Counted from the first letter of the stretch, positions 1-9,970 are shown. The stretch: DNA of 64,000 nucleotides from an uncultured Actinomycetes bacterium (GCA_937127245.1 CAKZLU010000051.1:1-64000), one strand, 5' to 3'. The notes: generated from the letters alone by a model not told the origin. Translations and numbers: made by a program.

Positions 1-188
1 CAGGTTCTTACCCAAAAAATCCCAGCATCGGCAAGCTTTTCAAGCTGACGCTCCATCTTTGATGGTTCATAGAGCATAAGGTGGCTCTGGGCAACCCCGT
101 ATCTTGAGGCAAGGGTGTCCACAGCCATGCCTTCAGAAAGGTCCAGATTTACTGCTGGGATAAAGATGGTAATAAAGAGGGTGACCAC
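1..188 (-). CDS. N-terminal fragment of a membrane-anchored protein, possibly a glycosidase (runs off left edge)
   Basis: The minus strand is open from about 296 to the left edge. It encodes a hydrophobic segment (AFLLVVTLFITIF) followed by GVAQSHLMLYEP and LEKLADAGIFWVR. A membrane anchor followed by a phrase of the type 'aGf.wVR' resembles the start of a secreted TIM-barrel glycoside hydrolase; that assignment is inference from a short stretch. The first ordinary in-frame start codon is a GTG at 188-186 with no visible ribosome site, and it would cut into the hydrophobic segment. An ATG near 270 in the next frame would join after a one-base shift, so the 5' end may be frameshifted. The C-terminus lies outside the window. 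Confidence 0.4.
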   Translation of the reverse strand, partial: MVTLFITIFIPAVNLDLSEGMAVDTLASRYGVAQSHLMLYEPSKMERQLEKLADAGIFWVRT

Positions 189-360
189 AAGTAAGAACGC
201 GTTTATTTTCCAGGAATGTAAAAATACCCCTTTATTTGCACGCCCAATTTGTCCCTCGCCCTGCCTTGGAACATTGTCGAGCCCGCGAATGGTTATTCAC
301 CCCGCTTTATCTGGAATTGTCCACTACGTTCCTCTCAGCCTCATGCAAAAGATAAAATGA

Positions 361-689
361 CCAATTACATTTATGATCAATAATGTAACATACTGTTCGC
401 AATAAAATAGTTTTACTTGTAAGCGGGAATCCAGAGAATACAGGGTCAAACCGTCAAGAAGCTTAATAAAAGCTAATCCATCGTTGATGATTGATATTTA
501 GAAATCATTGCCCGTTTAGGGAAACCGGTGCCTCGTTTAGATTCTTGCTTTTTCTGCGGGAGTAAGCACAGGGCTGAACTCAAACGAGGCGCGTTCCTTT
601 AATGAGAACCCACGCCTTTATCTTTGAATAATTCATAAATGTGAATGACTCAGGCTCGGTCATAACCGCTGATAGACTCTACTTATGAG
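361..689. other. Intergenic region, no gene seen
   Basis: About 330 bases without a supported gene. A 9-bp inverted repeat (GCCTCGTTT at 530-538 and AAACGAGGC at 582-590) encloses a 43-base loop. It could be an operator or a weak hairpin; there is no T-tract after it. Nothing else is recognised. Confidence 0.4.
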
Positions 690-1388
690 TCACTTTTTCT
701 TCCTCTTCAACAACCTTCCTATTTTCAAAGAAGCCTCGGGAGCAATTGTTTTCCCGTGTCCAGGATATGCCGTATCAAGACCAAGCACCGAAAGCCTCTT
801 AAGCGAGCGCATGATTTCATCAACGCTTTCACTAAAGGACAGGAACGGAAACCCGCATCTTCCGAAAAAGTTCGATACGATGTCACCCGTGAAAGCAGCG
901 TCTCTACCTTTTACAAGGTAGCAAACACCGCCCGCGGTGTGCCCCGGAAGAGAAATTACCTCAAGCCCGAGCGCATCTATCGCATCCCCATCGTTTACCT
1001 TTACATCAACCTCGACCGGGTCAAATCTCTGGTATTTCATAAACACTGATTTGGGGAGCAATCTCAAAATCCTTCCTCCCAAACTTAAGTCGCTCGGTCC
1101 TGGAGGAGCGGTCTTCCCCTCAACAAATGGAGCGTCCTTCACGCCACAAACGACTTTCGCCCCCGACAGGTCTTTTACCGCCTTCGCGTTACCGACATGG
1201 TCGTAATGGTGATGGGTAAGAAGGATATAGTTTATATCGGAAAGGGAGACCCCCTCCTTGCGGCACACAGACTCAAGCACGCGAAAAGCGCTTTTCGGAA
1301 GCGTGTCCACAAGCGCGTGGATATTTCCTTTTTTCAAAAGATAGGCGTTCGCGGTTGCTGATGCTATTTGCGTTACCTTTATCTCCAT
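690..1388 (-). CDS. MBL-fold metallohydrolase
   Basis: This 232-residue protein has the metallo-beta-lactamase fold signature. It shows THHHYDH (ligands H59, H61, D63, H64), GHTAGG (H150), FTGD (D169) and YPGHG (H211), the usual set for a two-metal hydrolase site. The length is that of stand-alone glyoxalase II-like or lactonase-like hydrolases; the substrate cannot be read from sequence. There is no signal peptide, so it is probably cytoplasmic. AAGGAG lies before the ATG at 1388. It is downstream of and co-directional with the glycyl radical enzyme gene, with about 330 bases and a direct-repeat pair between them, so co-transcription is uncertain. Confidence 0.85.
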   Translation of the reverse strand: MEIKVTQIASATANAYLLKKGNIHALVDTLPKSAFRVLESVCRKEGVSLSDINYILLTHHHYDHVGNAKAVKDLSGAKVVCGVKDAPFVEGKTAPPGPSDLSLGGRILRLLPKSVFMKYQRFDPVEVDVKVNDGDAIDALGLEVISLPGHTAGGVCYLVKGRDAAFTGDIVSNFFGRCGFPFLSFSESVDEIMRSLKRLSVLGLDTAYPGHGKTIAPEASLKIGRLLKRKKK

Positions 1389-1602
1389 GGTGAGTCTCCT
1401 TTCGCACCTCTTTTCGTCACTTCAAAAAACGATTATAGACTCAGTCCATCCTCGCACAACGAGTGCTCTCATCTTCCCCCGAACATAATAACCGAGCCAC
1501 ACGCCTTGCAATTCGTCCACCGTCTATGAAGATTCATTAATACACCGCGAGGACAGACGACGAAATGTTCAAGAGTTTCTGATTATCGAGAATGCGCCCC
1601 TG

Positions 1603-1707
1603 AAAACTGACTTAGTGCCCCTACATCTCTCTTGACCTTTTGGTTTTTCCCATGGGGCGAAAGCGTTTGACTAAAAACTGACTTAGTGCCCCTTCACCTC
1701 TCTTGAC
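1603..1707. repeat. Direct-repeat pair, spacing 71
   Basis: Two copies of a 34-base sequence (1603-1636 and 1674-1707) beginning AAAACTGACTTAGTGCCCC and ending CTCTTGAC, with two mismatches, enclose 37 unrelated bases. The pair lies just 3' of the glycyl radical enzyme gene. It is one of the family of 71-76 bp spaced pairs described in the findings. No transposase is near. Confidence 0.8.
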
Positions 1708-1718
1708 TACCCGGCAAC

Positions 1719-4253
1719 TTAGAGAGAGGCAAATTCCGCTCTTGCGATGATGTCGTCCTGGATTGGCTTTCCAAGGTCCGTGAAATACGCGCAGTAGCCG
1801 GAGACTCTTACAACGAGGTCCCGATATTTCTCCGGATGTGCTTGCGCATCTCTGAGCGTCTGGGTATCCACAACGTTGAACTGCACGTGCCTGCCGCCAA
1901 GCATGAAATACCCCCTAACCAGATCCGCGATCTTCTCCGCACTCTCGCCGCCCTCCAGGAGGATTGGTGAAAGCCGCATGTTTAGGGCGGTACCGTCGCT
2001 GAAGTGCGCAGCTCCAACCGACGCCGCCGAGCGGAGCGTCGCGGTCGGACCGGACATCTCCATCCCGTTGACCGGCGATATGCCATTGGAGACGGGTTCA
2101 CCCGCGAGCCTACCGTCTGGTGTCGCACCGAGAAAGAGCCCGTCCACCACATGCACGCCGTAGGAGAAAATGCCGGGTCTGTAAAACCCGCCACGAGCGC
2201 ATGGATGCTTTCGGACTTCCTCGCAGAAAAGATTGGCCACCCATTTACCCAACTCATCGGCAACATGATCGCCGTTCCCATACTTCGGCGCCTTGCGGAG
2301 TAACGTCATGCGTAGCTTTTCCTCCCCACGGAAGTTCTTGCGCAGCGCTTTCATAAGCCTTCTCATACTTACAATACGCTGCTCAAATACTGCCCAGTAT
2401 ATGGCGGCTAATGAATCGATGACCGTGCCGAGACCCCGCCCGGTGATCGAACCGAAGTTGTAGCGCGCTCCGCCTCGCGTGAGGTCTCTTGCGCTTTCCA
2501 GGCAGCCTCGAACAGCCGATGAAACGAGCGGAGTGGGGAAATTTTCGGCATATGCCTCATCGAGCAGCTCAACAGCCATAACGAGCTGTGCGATATTGTG
2601 TGATAGCTGCGCGGAAAAAGCGTCGGTTACCTCCTCGAAGGAAGTGAACTGGCATGGGTCCGGCGTGAGAACGCCCACCCGCCTGCCCGAGAAGAGCAGC
2701 CTGCCCCGATTGAGCGCCATCTCGAGTACCGCCGCAAGCGAGATGTCGTTTCCCGCGGTGCATGGAAACGCGTTTCCCGAGGGAGCAGGCTCAACACATC
2801 CCACTATACCGTAGTCAAGAGCGTCCTCTCTTGAGATGCCATCCTTCTCCAGCTCGCCCACAATAACTTCATCGTTGAAGAAAGCATGACCTGAGGTGTA
2901 ACGATATGACTGCACAGCCTTCAACAGAAACTCGCGTGGTGTGGAGCGGGAGATACGTACACTGAGGTTGGTCGCAAGCGACCTTACGTTCTCATGCGCC
3001 TCGAGGAAAAGGTGCGAAACCTCGTTGGTGGCATCTTTACCGTAGCGGTCAAGTCCGCCGATTGTAAGGGTGTTCGATCCCACACCCATCTCGCTTGCGG
3101 TGTCCTTCCCGATCTCCACAAGCATGATAATGAAACCGCCAAGCTTGACCATGTATTCCTCAATTGCCTCCAGAGCCTTTTCCCTTGTGATTATTCCCCG
3201 CTTTAGGTCTGATTTGTAGTAGGGATAAAGGTACTGGTCCACTCTTCCCGGAGAGAGTATCTCTGCCATCCCGTAGCTAATACTCTCCACTACCTGAGAC
3301 ATCCAAATGGATTGAAGAGTCTCGAGAAAATTCCGGGGAGGCTTGGCTGGAACCTGTCTGCATCGCTCGGCAATAGCCTCGAGTTCGGCGGCGCGTTCAA
3401 GCCCGGCGGTACTTGCCATTCTTTCCGCAAGCTCAGCGTAACGCGCGGCATGGTCACAGACTGCCCCGGCGCAGATGCGGACGGCGCTGAGAAAGTCTTT
3501 TCTTTCGGCGTAGGCGGGTTCCCGGGAATCGAGTTCCTCCAGCAGTCGCGCAGCCTCGGATGCGATTCCCTCATAACCCACCTCAAGCACACGGCGGTAC
3601 CCGGGTATCATGTGACCCTGCACGTCAAAGACCGTGAGCGCGAGATGCGGCCTCAAGCCGGCGAGCTCCTTTGCTTTTCGGGGTAACATTAAGAGCGCCC
3701 TTGCTCCTCCGCCACGTGCGGCATAGCCGAGTGCCCTCAACGCTCCTTCCGCACCCGCCCCCCGTATGATCCTTATGAGAGCAATAGGTCCGACAAAGGG
3801 GCTGCGCCAGATCCCCTCCTGTTTCCACAGCTCGATCTTGCGCGACCGTACGGTGCGCCCCCTCCAGTAGGGCAGAATCTCCTCCTCCAGTTCCTTTCGC
3901 TCTTCATCGCTTATCAGGAAAGGGCTTCGCTCCCTGGAGACAAGGCGGTCAAGCTCCGTCTCCAGCACAACGTTGAACTCGCCCCTCTCGACCGGTATCA
4001 CCCCGGCAAGCGGCTTGAACGTCTTGCAGCCGACCAAGATTTCGTCATCGTCTATTCTTATCCTCATGCGGCGCAGCGTCTCCTCGAGGGCAAGGGCCGC
4101 GCGGGTGCAGGGCGGCTCGGACTCGTTCCGCTTCCAGGATTGCGTGTAGTACCTGGCGCGCTCGATATCTATTTCGTACGGTGCAGACAAAAGGCGTTCC
4201 CGCTGACGCTTTACTCTCTCGGAGGGAATGCCCCGTGAGGCGGTAAGAAGCAT
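1719..4253 (-). CDS. Glycyl radical enzyme (PFL-like, dehydratase/lyase type)
   Basis: 844 residues, the usual length for the pyruvate formate-lyase superfamily. The active-site loop reads GCVEP, with C486 and E488, the Cys-x-Glu arrangement of the dehydratase/C-C or C-N lyase branch (glycerol or propanediol dehydratase, CutC, hydroxyproline dehydratase) rather than the Cys-Cys pair of true formate lyase. The C-terminal glycyl-radical motif RVSGY places the radical glycine at G819. The substrate is not predictable: residues after GCVEP differ from the well-known members. Such enzymes need a radical-SAM activase with CxxxCxxC, and none is encoded in this window. The start ATG at 4253 follows GAAAGG. 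An oxygen-sensitive enzyme of this type supports an anaerobic lifestyle. Confidence 0.85.
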   Translation of the reverse strand: MLLTASRGIPSERVKRQRERLLSAPYEIDIERARYYTQSWKRNESEPPCTRAALALEETLRRMRIRIDDDEILVGCKTFKPLAGVIPVERGEFNVVLETELDRLVSRERSPFLISDEERKELEEEILPYWRGRTVRSRKIELWKQEGIWRSPFVGPIALIRIIRGAGAEGALRALGYAARGGGARALLMLPRKAKELAGLRPHLALTVFDVQGHMIPGYRRVLEVGYEGIASEAARLLEELDSREPAYAERKDFLSAVRICAGAVCDHAARYAELAERMASTAGLERAAELEAIAERCRQVPAKPPRNFLETLQSIWMSQVVESISYGMAEILSPGRVDQYLYPYYKSDLKRGIITREKALEAIEEYMVKLGGFIIMLVEIGKDTASEMGVGSNTLTIGGLDRYGKDATNEVSHLFLEAHENVRSLATNLSVRISRSTPREFLLKAVQSYRYTSGHAFFNDEVIVGELEKDGISREDALDYGIVGCVEPAPSGNAFPCTAGNDISLAAVLEMALNRGRLLFSGRRVGVLTPDPCQFTSFEEVTDAFSAQLSHNIAQLVMAVELLDEAYAENFPTPLVSSAVRGCLESARDLTRGGARYNFGSITGRGLGTVIDSLAAIYWAVFEQRIVSMRRLMKALRKNFRGEEKLRMTLLRKAPKYGNGDHVADELGKWVANLFCEEVRKHPCARGGFYRPGIFSYGVHVVDGLFLGATPDGRLAGEPVSNGISPVNGMEMSGPTATLRSAASVGAAHFSDGTALNMRLSPILLEGGESAEKIADLVRGYFMLGGRHVQFNVVDTQTLRDAQAHPEKYRDLVVRVSGYCAYFTDLGKPIQDDIIARAEFASL

Positions 4254-5208
4254 CTGCCTTTCAACTCCAATCCGGTCATCCGTGTGGGAAATTCTCCCCC
4301 AATTTGCAGCTTGGCTATCCCCGTTTTTCTCATTCCTGTCGCCTTACATTTGGGGAACTGCCCGTCTAACGCTTGCTCGGCCACGGAGAAACCCTGATAT
4401 TTTTGCAAGCCCGGGATTGTTGCCCAAGACCTCCGATTCCGCATGGAATTGATCTTCGACATACCCCATGTTCCCCCCTGCCTTCCACAATTCTATCATT
4501 CGCCGGGAGAGCGTCCTTTGTCGGGCGCCACCCTTCTATCCTTACGCTTCGCTTGTTCCCCGCCCTGAGGGCAGAACGCAATCAATTTCGGTGATATGGT
4601 CAGGATCGATTCTTGTTAGCACGACCAAGGACGGGGAACTCGCACGTCCTAAACATTTTTACACGCTAGCCTTAGAGAAGTGCCAACTCTAACCAACACC
4701 TCAAATTCCAGTCATGTAGAAAAGCGACAGGGCTTCCCCTTGCAACCGCTTCGGTATCTTACAGTGCATCATTCATCATTATTCTGGATGGTTCCTGGAG
4801 GCACGATTTCTCTCTAACAAAAATTACTCAGGTTCACAATGAGCACCTGCTTGGAAACCCGGGTACAGCGACTGCCAACGGAACGCGCGGGTACGATTTC
4901 TCAAGTTCACAAGGAGCCCCTGCTTGGGAACAGTCAACCAAAGCGGCTGTCTGTTGGCTCTTCATTAGGCATGCATTCGCCTCGGTGGAGGGATCCTTGC
5001 TGCGGCATGCCCGCTGCGACCGTCTCCTCTTTGCCCTGAAAAATACCGCATCATCTATGAGAGAATCGCGCGCTTTCCCCGGGCCACGCGATTGTTCCTT
5101 GAGGACCCTGTTTTGTCTTGATTGACATGAGAAGACCAAACATGATTATCACTTCTCCTTTTGGATTATAATTTCACCATCCACCCATCGGACAAAGAGG
5201 AGAAAATC
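4254..5208. other. Intergenic region with one direct-repeat pair
   Basis: About 950 bases between divergent genes. The short open frames here lack a ribosome site or recognisable protein, so none is called. A TATAAT box (5167-5172) lies about 37 bases before the transporter start; TTGACA at 5122-5127 is too far from it to form a standard promoter. Confidence 0.5.
4827..4931. repeat. Direct-repeat pair, spacing 73
   Basis: A 32-base sequence at 4827-4858 recurs at 4900-4931 with four mismatches (cores GGTTCACAATGAG and AGTTCACAAGGAG, then CCTGCTTGG in both). The 41 bases between are unrelated. Same spacing class as the other pairs. Confidence 0.7.
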
Positions 5209-6090
5209 ATGAAGACAGTCATCGCTGTATGCTTTTCAGTAATTGCCTCTCTTCTTTTCAACTATGCCGTTTTCCTGAACAAGAAAGCGGTTGCGACTCT
5301 GCCGGAGGTCGGCTTTCATTCATCATTTTCAACAGTGAAAGCGTTTCTCTCGAACAAACTTATACTTGCGATGATCGTTCTTTCGCTCGTGGGCAGCGGG
5401 TTTTATGTGGTTGCCATTGCACTTGCTCCGATATCCGTTGTTCAGCCTATAGTCGGCTCCGGCGTCGTGCTCCTTGCATACCTTGCGATAAAGAACCTCG
5501 GCGAATCTCCCAGAAAGGTTGATTATTTTGCCATAGGGATGAACGTGCTCGGGGTGGTACTTCTCGGCGCAAGCCTCGCGGAAGGAATACCTGAAAAAGT
5601 AAAGCACTCACCCGAAACTCTCTGGATACTTGCCGCGGTGATCGTTGGGCTTGCAATCCTCATTCCCGCATTCGCCAGAGGCAGTTCAGCGGGAAGACTG
5701 GGCGCTTCCCTGGGGGTAACCGTTGGGCTGCTTTACGGAATCGGCGCGGTCTTCTCACGGTTGATGCTTGTGGATTGGACAAACCGCTGGTCTTCCCAAG
5801 GTCTTACCGTTCTCTTCTCGAGTATTTTTCTCCTCGCATGGGCAGCATCGTTCTTCCCCGCTGTGGTTGTGCTCCAAGCGGCTTTGCAAAAGGGGCTTGC
5901 CGTGGTTGTAGTGCCCGTCCTTGCGGGCATCTCGCAGCTTGTCCCCATCTTCGTCGGCATGGTGGCGCTGAACGAACCTTTCCCGAAGAACATAGCGCTT
6001 TCAGTCATTCGAGTACTGGGATTCTGCCTGATACTTACAGGCTCGGTGACACTCTCCAGACGTGCGGAAGAGGCGGCGCCTCACACCTGA
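5209..6090 (+). CDS. DMT-superfamily (EamA/NIPA-like) membrane transporter
   Basis: 293 residues, nearly all hydrophobic, with about nine to ten predicted membrane helices in two similar halves, typical of drug/metabolite transporters. The segment SVVQPIVGSGVVLLA near residue 80 and LAVVVVPVLAG in the second half resemble EamA/NIPA-type repeats. Substrate unknown. An upstream TTG (5161) is in frame, but the ATG at 5209 follows AAAGAGGAG at the right distance and begins directly with the first membrane helix, so it is preferred. A TATAAT box sits about 37 bases before the start. A long perfect palindrome begins 15 bases after the stop and probably terminates transcription. Confidence 0.75.
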   Translation: MKTVIAVCFSVIASLLFNYAVFLNKKAVATLPEVGFHSSFSTVKAFLSNKLILAMIVLSLVGSGFYVVAIALAPISVVQPIVGSGVVLLAYLAIKNLGESPRKVDYFAIGMNVLGVVLLGASLAEGIPEKVKHSPETLWILAAVIVGLAILIPAFARGSSAGRLGASLGVTVGLLYGIGAVFSRLMLVDWTNRWSSQGLTVLFSSIFLLAWAASFFPAVVVLQAALQKGLAVVVVPVLAGISQLVPIFVGMVALNEPFPKNIALSVIRVLGFCLILTGSVTLSRRAEEAAPHT

Positions 6091-6104
6091 GAGAAATCCG
6101 CTTA

Positions 6105-6147
6105 CAAAAATGCAAAAATGGTGCCTGGCACCATTTTTGCATTTTTG
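6105..6147. repeat. GGTGCC palindromic element, copy A (probable terminator)
   Basis: A perfect 21-bp inverted repeat around a single T (6126), core GGTGCC-T-GGCACC with A-rich left and T-rich right arms. It starts 15 bases after the transporter stop. Strong stem plus T-tracts would act as a bidirectional terminator; it is also a member of a dispersed repeat family. Confidence 0.85.
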
Positions 6148-6192
6148 GCTAAAAGGTAAGTGGTCAGTTACTTTTAGCTTGTTTTACGTAAG

Positions 6193-6212
6193 AAGGTGCC
6201 CGGCACCATTTT
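6193..6212. repeat. GGTGCC palindromic element, short degenerate copy
   Basis: AAGGTGCC-C-GGCACCATTTT: the core palindrome of the family with a short right arm only, 45 bases beyond copy A. Probably an eroded second copy. Confidence 0.6.
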
Positions 6213-6505
6213 GTGGTTTTTGCTTTCACTCGTTCTATTTATCAAGAGCGGAAATACCACCGAATATTCAAGTAGATTCGCGCAATTTTCTTAATTGGAA
6301 AAAAAGGATCTCAAAGATAACAAATTAGAGCCAAAACTACTTTCCATACTTCTCCAGACCGTTTATTCTTATTCACAAGAAAAACCAGGCGACCCACACC
6401 AAAGACAAAGTGCTATTTCTGAATCGGTCGAATATATATAAACAAATGCACCGTTTAGAGCGCCGAAGTCAGGATCAAATGTTTAGTCGTCCGAAAGGAG
6501 CCGAA

Positions 6506-9415
6506 GTGTTCAATACAATCAAAAGAACGTTAGTGTCATCGTTCCTGTTGTTGTTTTTATCTTCCTTCTTTCCGTTCCTGATGACCGCACCAGAGATGGC
6601 TCATGCTGACCTTTCCTTGGAACCCAACCCGAACACTTGGGTTACAGACGGTCCAGTCTTCGCCATCGCAACGACCCCGGATACAACATACATAGGCGGA
6701 AGCTTCACCTATGTGGGACCAAATACGGGGTCTTGCGTGCCTGTAGATATGACGACAGGTGAACCTGCACCGACATATCCTAAAGTCGAGGGTGCAGTTC
6801 TCACATGCATACCCGATAGTTCGGGAGGGTGGTATTTGGGAGGCTCCTTTAGCAAAGTTGGGGGCATCACCCGGAATAACATTGCTCATATCCTTTCAGA
6901 CGGAACCGTTGACCCAGAATGGGACCCAGACGCTAATAATACCGTGATGTCTTTGGCGTTATCAGGCTCGATCCTATACGCTGGGGGCGATTTTACCCAC
7001 ATCGGTGAACATCATAAGAACAGGATCGCAGCGCTTGACCTATCGACAGGCGAAGCAACCCCATGGAACCCGAACGCGAACAACACCGTGCGCACCCTTG
7101 CGGTCTCAGGCTCCATCGTTTACGCGGGCGGTGATTTCACCTCAATAGGCGGACGAACAAGGAACAGAATTGCTGCTATCGAATCTGCAACCGGACAGTC
7201 AACCAACTGGAACCCGAACGCGAACAATACTGTATATACCATTGCCGTCTCGGGTTCCACCGTTTACGCGGGAGGATTCTTCACCTTCATCGGCTGGCAA
7301 TTTAGAAACTACATTGCCGCGATCGACGCATCAAGCGGAATTTCGACATCCTGGAACCCAAACGCGAACGACGCAGTGTTTACCCTTACTTTATCAGGGC
7401 TTAATGTCTATGCGGGTGGATGGTTCACCTATATCGGGGGCGATGCGAGAAACAGAATCGCCGCACTCGACTCAATGAGTGGGGTCGCCACCCAATGGAA
7501 CCCCGACGCGAACTCCGTTGTGCACACAATTCAGGTGTCTGGCTCCAACGTTTACGCCGGAGGTTGGTTTACCTCAATCGGGGGGCAGGCAAGAAACAGG
7601 CTCGCAGCACTCGACCTGTCCACCGGCAAGGTCACCCCCTGGAACCCAAACGCGAACGACGCTGTATATGCTCTCGCAATATCAGGGTCAACTATCTACA
7701 CGGGCGGATGGTTCACATCTATCGGGGGATACACGCGAAACAACATTGCAGCTATTGACCCATCAACCGGTGAGGCAACTCCCTGGAGCCCGAACGCTAA
7801 CGACGCCGTATATACTGTTTCCGTATACGGTTCTACTGTTTATGCCGGAGGCTGGTTCACCTCCATAGGCGGAAAGATAAGAAACAGAATCGCCGCTCTC
7901 GACACCACCACAGGTCTTGCCGCCCCTTGGAACCCAAACGCGAACAACGCCGTATATACGCTCGCGGTAAGAGATTCAAAGGTTTATGCGGGAGGGGATT
8001 TTACTTTCATCGGGGGCAAACAAAGAAACAGGTTAGCCGCGATAGATGTGACTACGGGAGAGGCGACCCCCTGGAATCCGAACGCAAACGGCTCCGTAAA
8101 TACACTCAACTTGAAAGGTACAGTCTGCTACATCGGGGGGTGGTTCACATCCATAGGGGGGCACACAAGAAACTACATAGCTGCTGTTGACCTATCCACC
8201 GGTCAGCCCACATCGTGGAACCCGAACGCGAATAGCCTCGTAAGTACGCTTGCGGTGTCTGGCTCCACCGTGTATGCGGGTGGATGGTTCAATTACATCG
8301 GTGAAGACCCGATAAACTACATTGCTGCGATCGACTCAATCACGGGAAATTCCACCTCCTGGAATCCAGACGCAAACGGGCCCGTTTCCGCTCTTGCTGT
8401 TTCAGGTTCCACTGTTTATGCGGGCGGAGATTTCACCTCCATCGGAAAGCAGACGAGAAACAGGGTGGCTGCCGTTGACTCAATAACAGGTCAAGCAAAC
8501 TCCTGGGATCCTGGCGCAGACTACACAGTTTGGTCTCTTGCCTTATCGGGTTCAACCCTCTACGTCGGAGGGTCATTCACCCGGATCGGTGGCAGATTCT
8601 GCCACTGCCTTGCACGGTTCGATGGACCCCCGTCACCCATGATCACCTCATGTTCTCCAGACTATGCCCGCCCTGGGCAAACCCTTGATATCGTCATAGA
8701 GGGAGCCGACACAAGTTTCGTGGATGGAATCAGTACGGCGATTTTCTCCGATGATGGGCTAGCCGTAAAGTCAACCTCAGTTCTTGATGAAACACATGCG
8801 GTGGCAACAGTAACCGTGTCCCCGAATGCTTCCCTGGGCCCAAGGGACGTTAATGTGATCACGAATGGGGAAACACCCTTGCCCCTTTCGGGGGGGCTGA
8901 CCGTTATCTATCCCTCACCCGTAATCTCATCGATCAACCCAACCCAGGGATATGTCAGGGCAAAGGTGACAATATACGGTAAGAATTTCTTCAATCCCGG
9001 TGGGGACTCATATGTCAAATTTGGTACAAAGAAAGCGACCAATTACATATCCTGGAGCAGAACGAAGATCGAGGTTAAAGTGCCGGGTGGAGCATCGGGA
9101 AAGGTGAGCGTAAGGTTGTTTACGCCTTGGAGTACATCGAACGCCAAATCCTTCAGCGTCAAACCGAAAATAATCACAATATTTCCCACTTCCGGAAGTA
9201 AGGGTGTAGATGTAACAATATCGGGTAGGGGATTCGGCTCTTCAAGGGGTAGCTCATATGTGACATTTGGGAGCAAGAAAGTCTCAACTTACTCCTCTTG
9301 GAGCGATACGAAGATAAAGGTAAAAGTCCCACCAAATCTTCCAAAGGGTAAGACAACGATAAAGGTCACGACAACAGGAGGAGCATCAAACGAAACAAGC
9401 TTCACCGTAAAATGA
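6506..9415 (+). CDS. Secreted beta-propeller-type repeat protein with C-terminal IPT/TIG domains
   Basis: 969 residues from the GTG at 6506, which follows AAAGGAG; an upstream GTG at 6410 lacks such a site. The N-terminus is a signal peptide (basic start, LLLFLSSFFPFL core, probable cut after AHA). Next come about 14 units of roughly 48-50 residues of the form 'VYAGGdFTsIGG..RNRIAAiD..TG...WNPNAN', the first two divergent; these resemble Delta-60/DUF5122 beta-propeller repeats. Three Ig-like segments follow, two of them clear IPT/TIG domains (PTQGYVRAKVTIYGKNF; PTSGSKGVDVTISGRGF). No sorting signal or membrane anchor is visible at the C-terminus, so it is probably released or non-covalently attached. 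Likely surface binding or adhesion; ligand unknown. A palindrome directly follows the stop. Confidence 0.8.
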   Translation: MFNTIKRTLVSSFLLLFLSSFFPFLMTAPEMAHADLSLEPNPNTWVTDGPVFAIATTPDTTYIGGSFTYVGPNTGSCVPVDMTTGEPAPTYPKVEGAVLTCIPDSSGGWYLGGSFSKVGGITRNNIAHILSDGTVDPEWDPDANNTVMSLALSGSILYAGGDFTHIGEHHKNRIAALDLSTGEATPWNPNANNTVRTLAVSGSIVYAGGDFTSIGGRTRNRIAAIESATGQSTNWNPNANNTVYTIAVSGSTVYAGGFFTFIGWQFRNYIAAIDASSGISTSWNPNANDAVFTLTLSGLNVYAGGWFTYIGGDARNRIAALDSMSGVATQWNPDANSVVHTIQVSGSNVYAGGWFTSIGGQARNRLAALDLSTGKVTPWNPNANDAVYALAISGSTIYTGGWFTSIGGYTRNNIAAIDPSTGEATPWSPNANDAVYTVSVYGSTVYAGGWFTSIGGKIRNRIAALDTTTGLAAPWNPNANNAVYTLAVRDSKVYAGGDFTFIGGKQRNRLAAIDVTTGEATPWNPNANGSVNTLNLKGTVCYIGGWFTSIGGHTRNYIAAVDLSTGQPTSWNPNANSLVSTLAVSGSTVYAGGWFNYIGEDPINYIAAIDSITGNSTSWNPDANGPVSALAVSGSTVYAGGDFTSIGKQTRNRVAAVDSITGQANSWDPGADYTVWSLALSGSTLYVGGSFTRIGGRFCHCLARFDGPPSPMITSCSPDYARPGQTLDIVIEGADTSFVDGISTAIFSDDGLAVKSTSVLDETHAVATVTVSPNASLGPRDVNVITNGETPLPLSGGLTVIYPSPVISSINPTQGYVRAKVTIYGKNFFNPGGDSYVKFGTKKATNYISWSRTKIEVKVPGGASGKVSVRLFTPWSTSNAKSFSVKPKIITIFPTSGSKGVDVTISGRGFGSSRGSSYVTFGSKKVSTYSSWSDTKIKVKVPPNLPKGKTTIKVTTTGGASNETSFTVK

Positions 9416-9416
9416 G

Positions 9417-9439
9417 AAAATGGTGCCTGGCACCATTTT
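9417..9439. repeat. GGTGCC palindromic element, copy B (probable terminator)
   Basis: AAAATGGTGCC-T-GGCACCATTTT, a perfect 11-bp inverted repeat beginning two bases after the stop codon of the repeat protein. Outer arms of the longer copies are only partly kept on the right (GCATTTTG). Confidence 0.8.
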
Positions 9440-9970
9440 GGCATTTTGGGGATGCTGTTGAATCGGGGCCGGAGCAGGTCACACCTTCGTCGTACCGCTT
9501 GAGCCCCAAGAGCTAACGCTCCATATAGATTATGCGCTCACTGAGACTTGGGGTACATGGGAAAACCTGCCGCACTCTGATGAAAACCTCCTTGGAAATC
9601 TTCCTTTAAATAGTTCGAACCCACGTTGGAAAACATCCCACGCTATTCTCTTTGAGCGTTTTGTTCAGACCCCTCTTCTGTTTAGGCGGCAGACCATGAA
9701 GTTAAGACGCTTTTTGATATGTTGGAGCGCGTATAGTATATTTAGCCGGGAGCAGGTCTTCTTGCTGTCAGTATTGCAAAAGATTGATTTGGACTTCCAT
9801 TTCAATCCTTCTCCCATCCGGGCGGTGACAGAGTGGGAAAAAGCATTATCGCGCTTGCGTCGTTTTTCAACCTAAACCAATCCGAATCCCGACAGCGTAT
9901 CATATAAACCCCAAAAAGAAGAAAGACCGGATTTCGTTAGTGCACGTCATCTGGCACAGAAGGAGGGAAA
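9440..9970. other. Intergenic region, no gene seen
   Basis: About 530 bases. An inverted repeat CCCCAAG (9504-9510) / CTTGGGG (9547-9553) is the only structure noticed. No supported reading frame. Confidence 0.4.

Noticed and set aside
1603-1707. Ends of an IS21-type insertion sequence
   Set aside because: Tandem terminal repeats would fit, but there is no transposase and the pair belongs to a spacing class shared with many unrelated sequences.
1876-3828. Several open frames opposite or within the glycyl radical enzyme gene
   Set aside because: They are by-products of its codon bias; none has a family or start signal.
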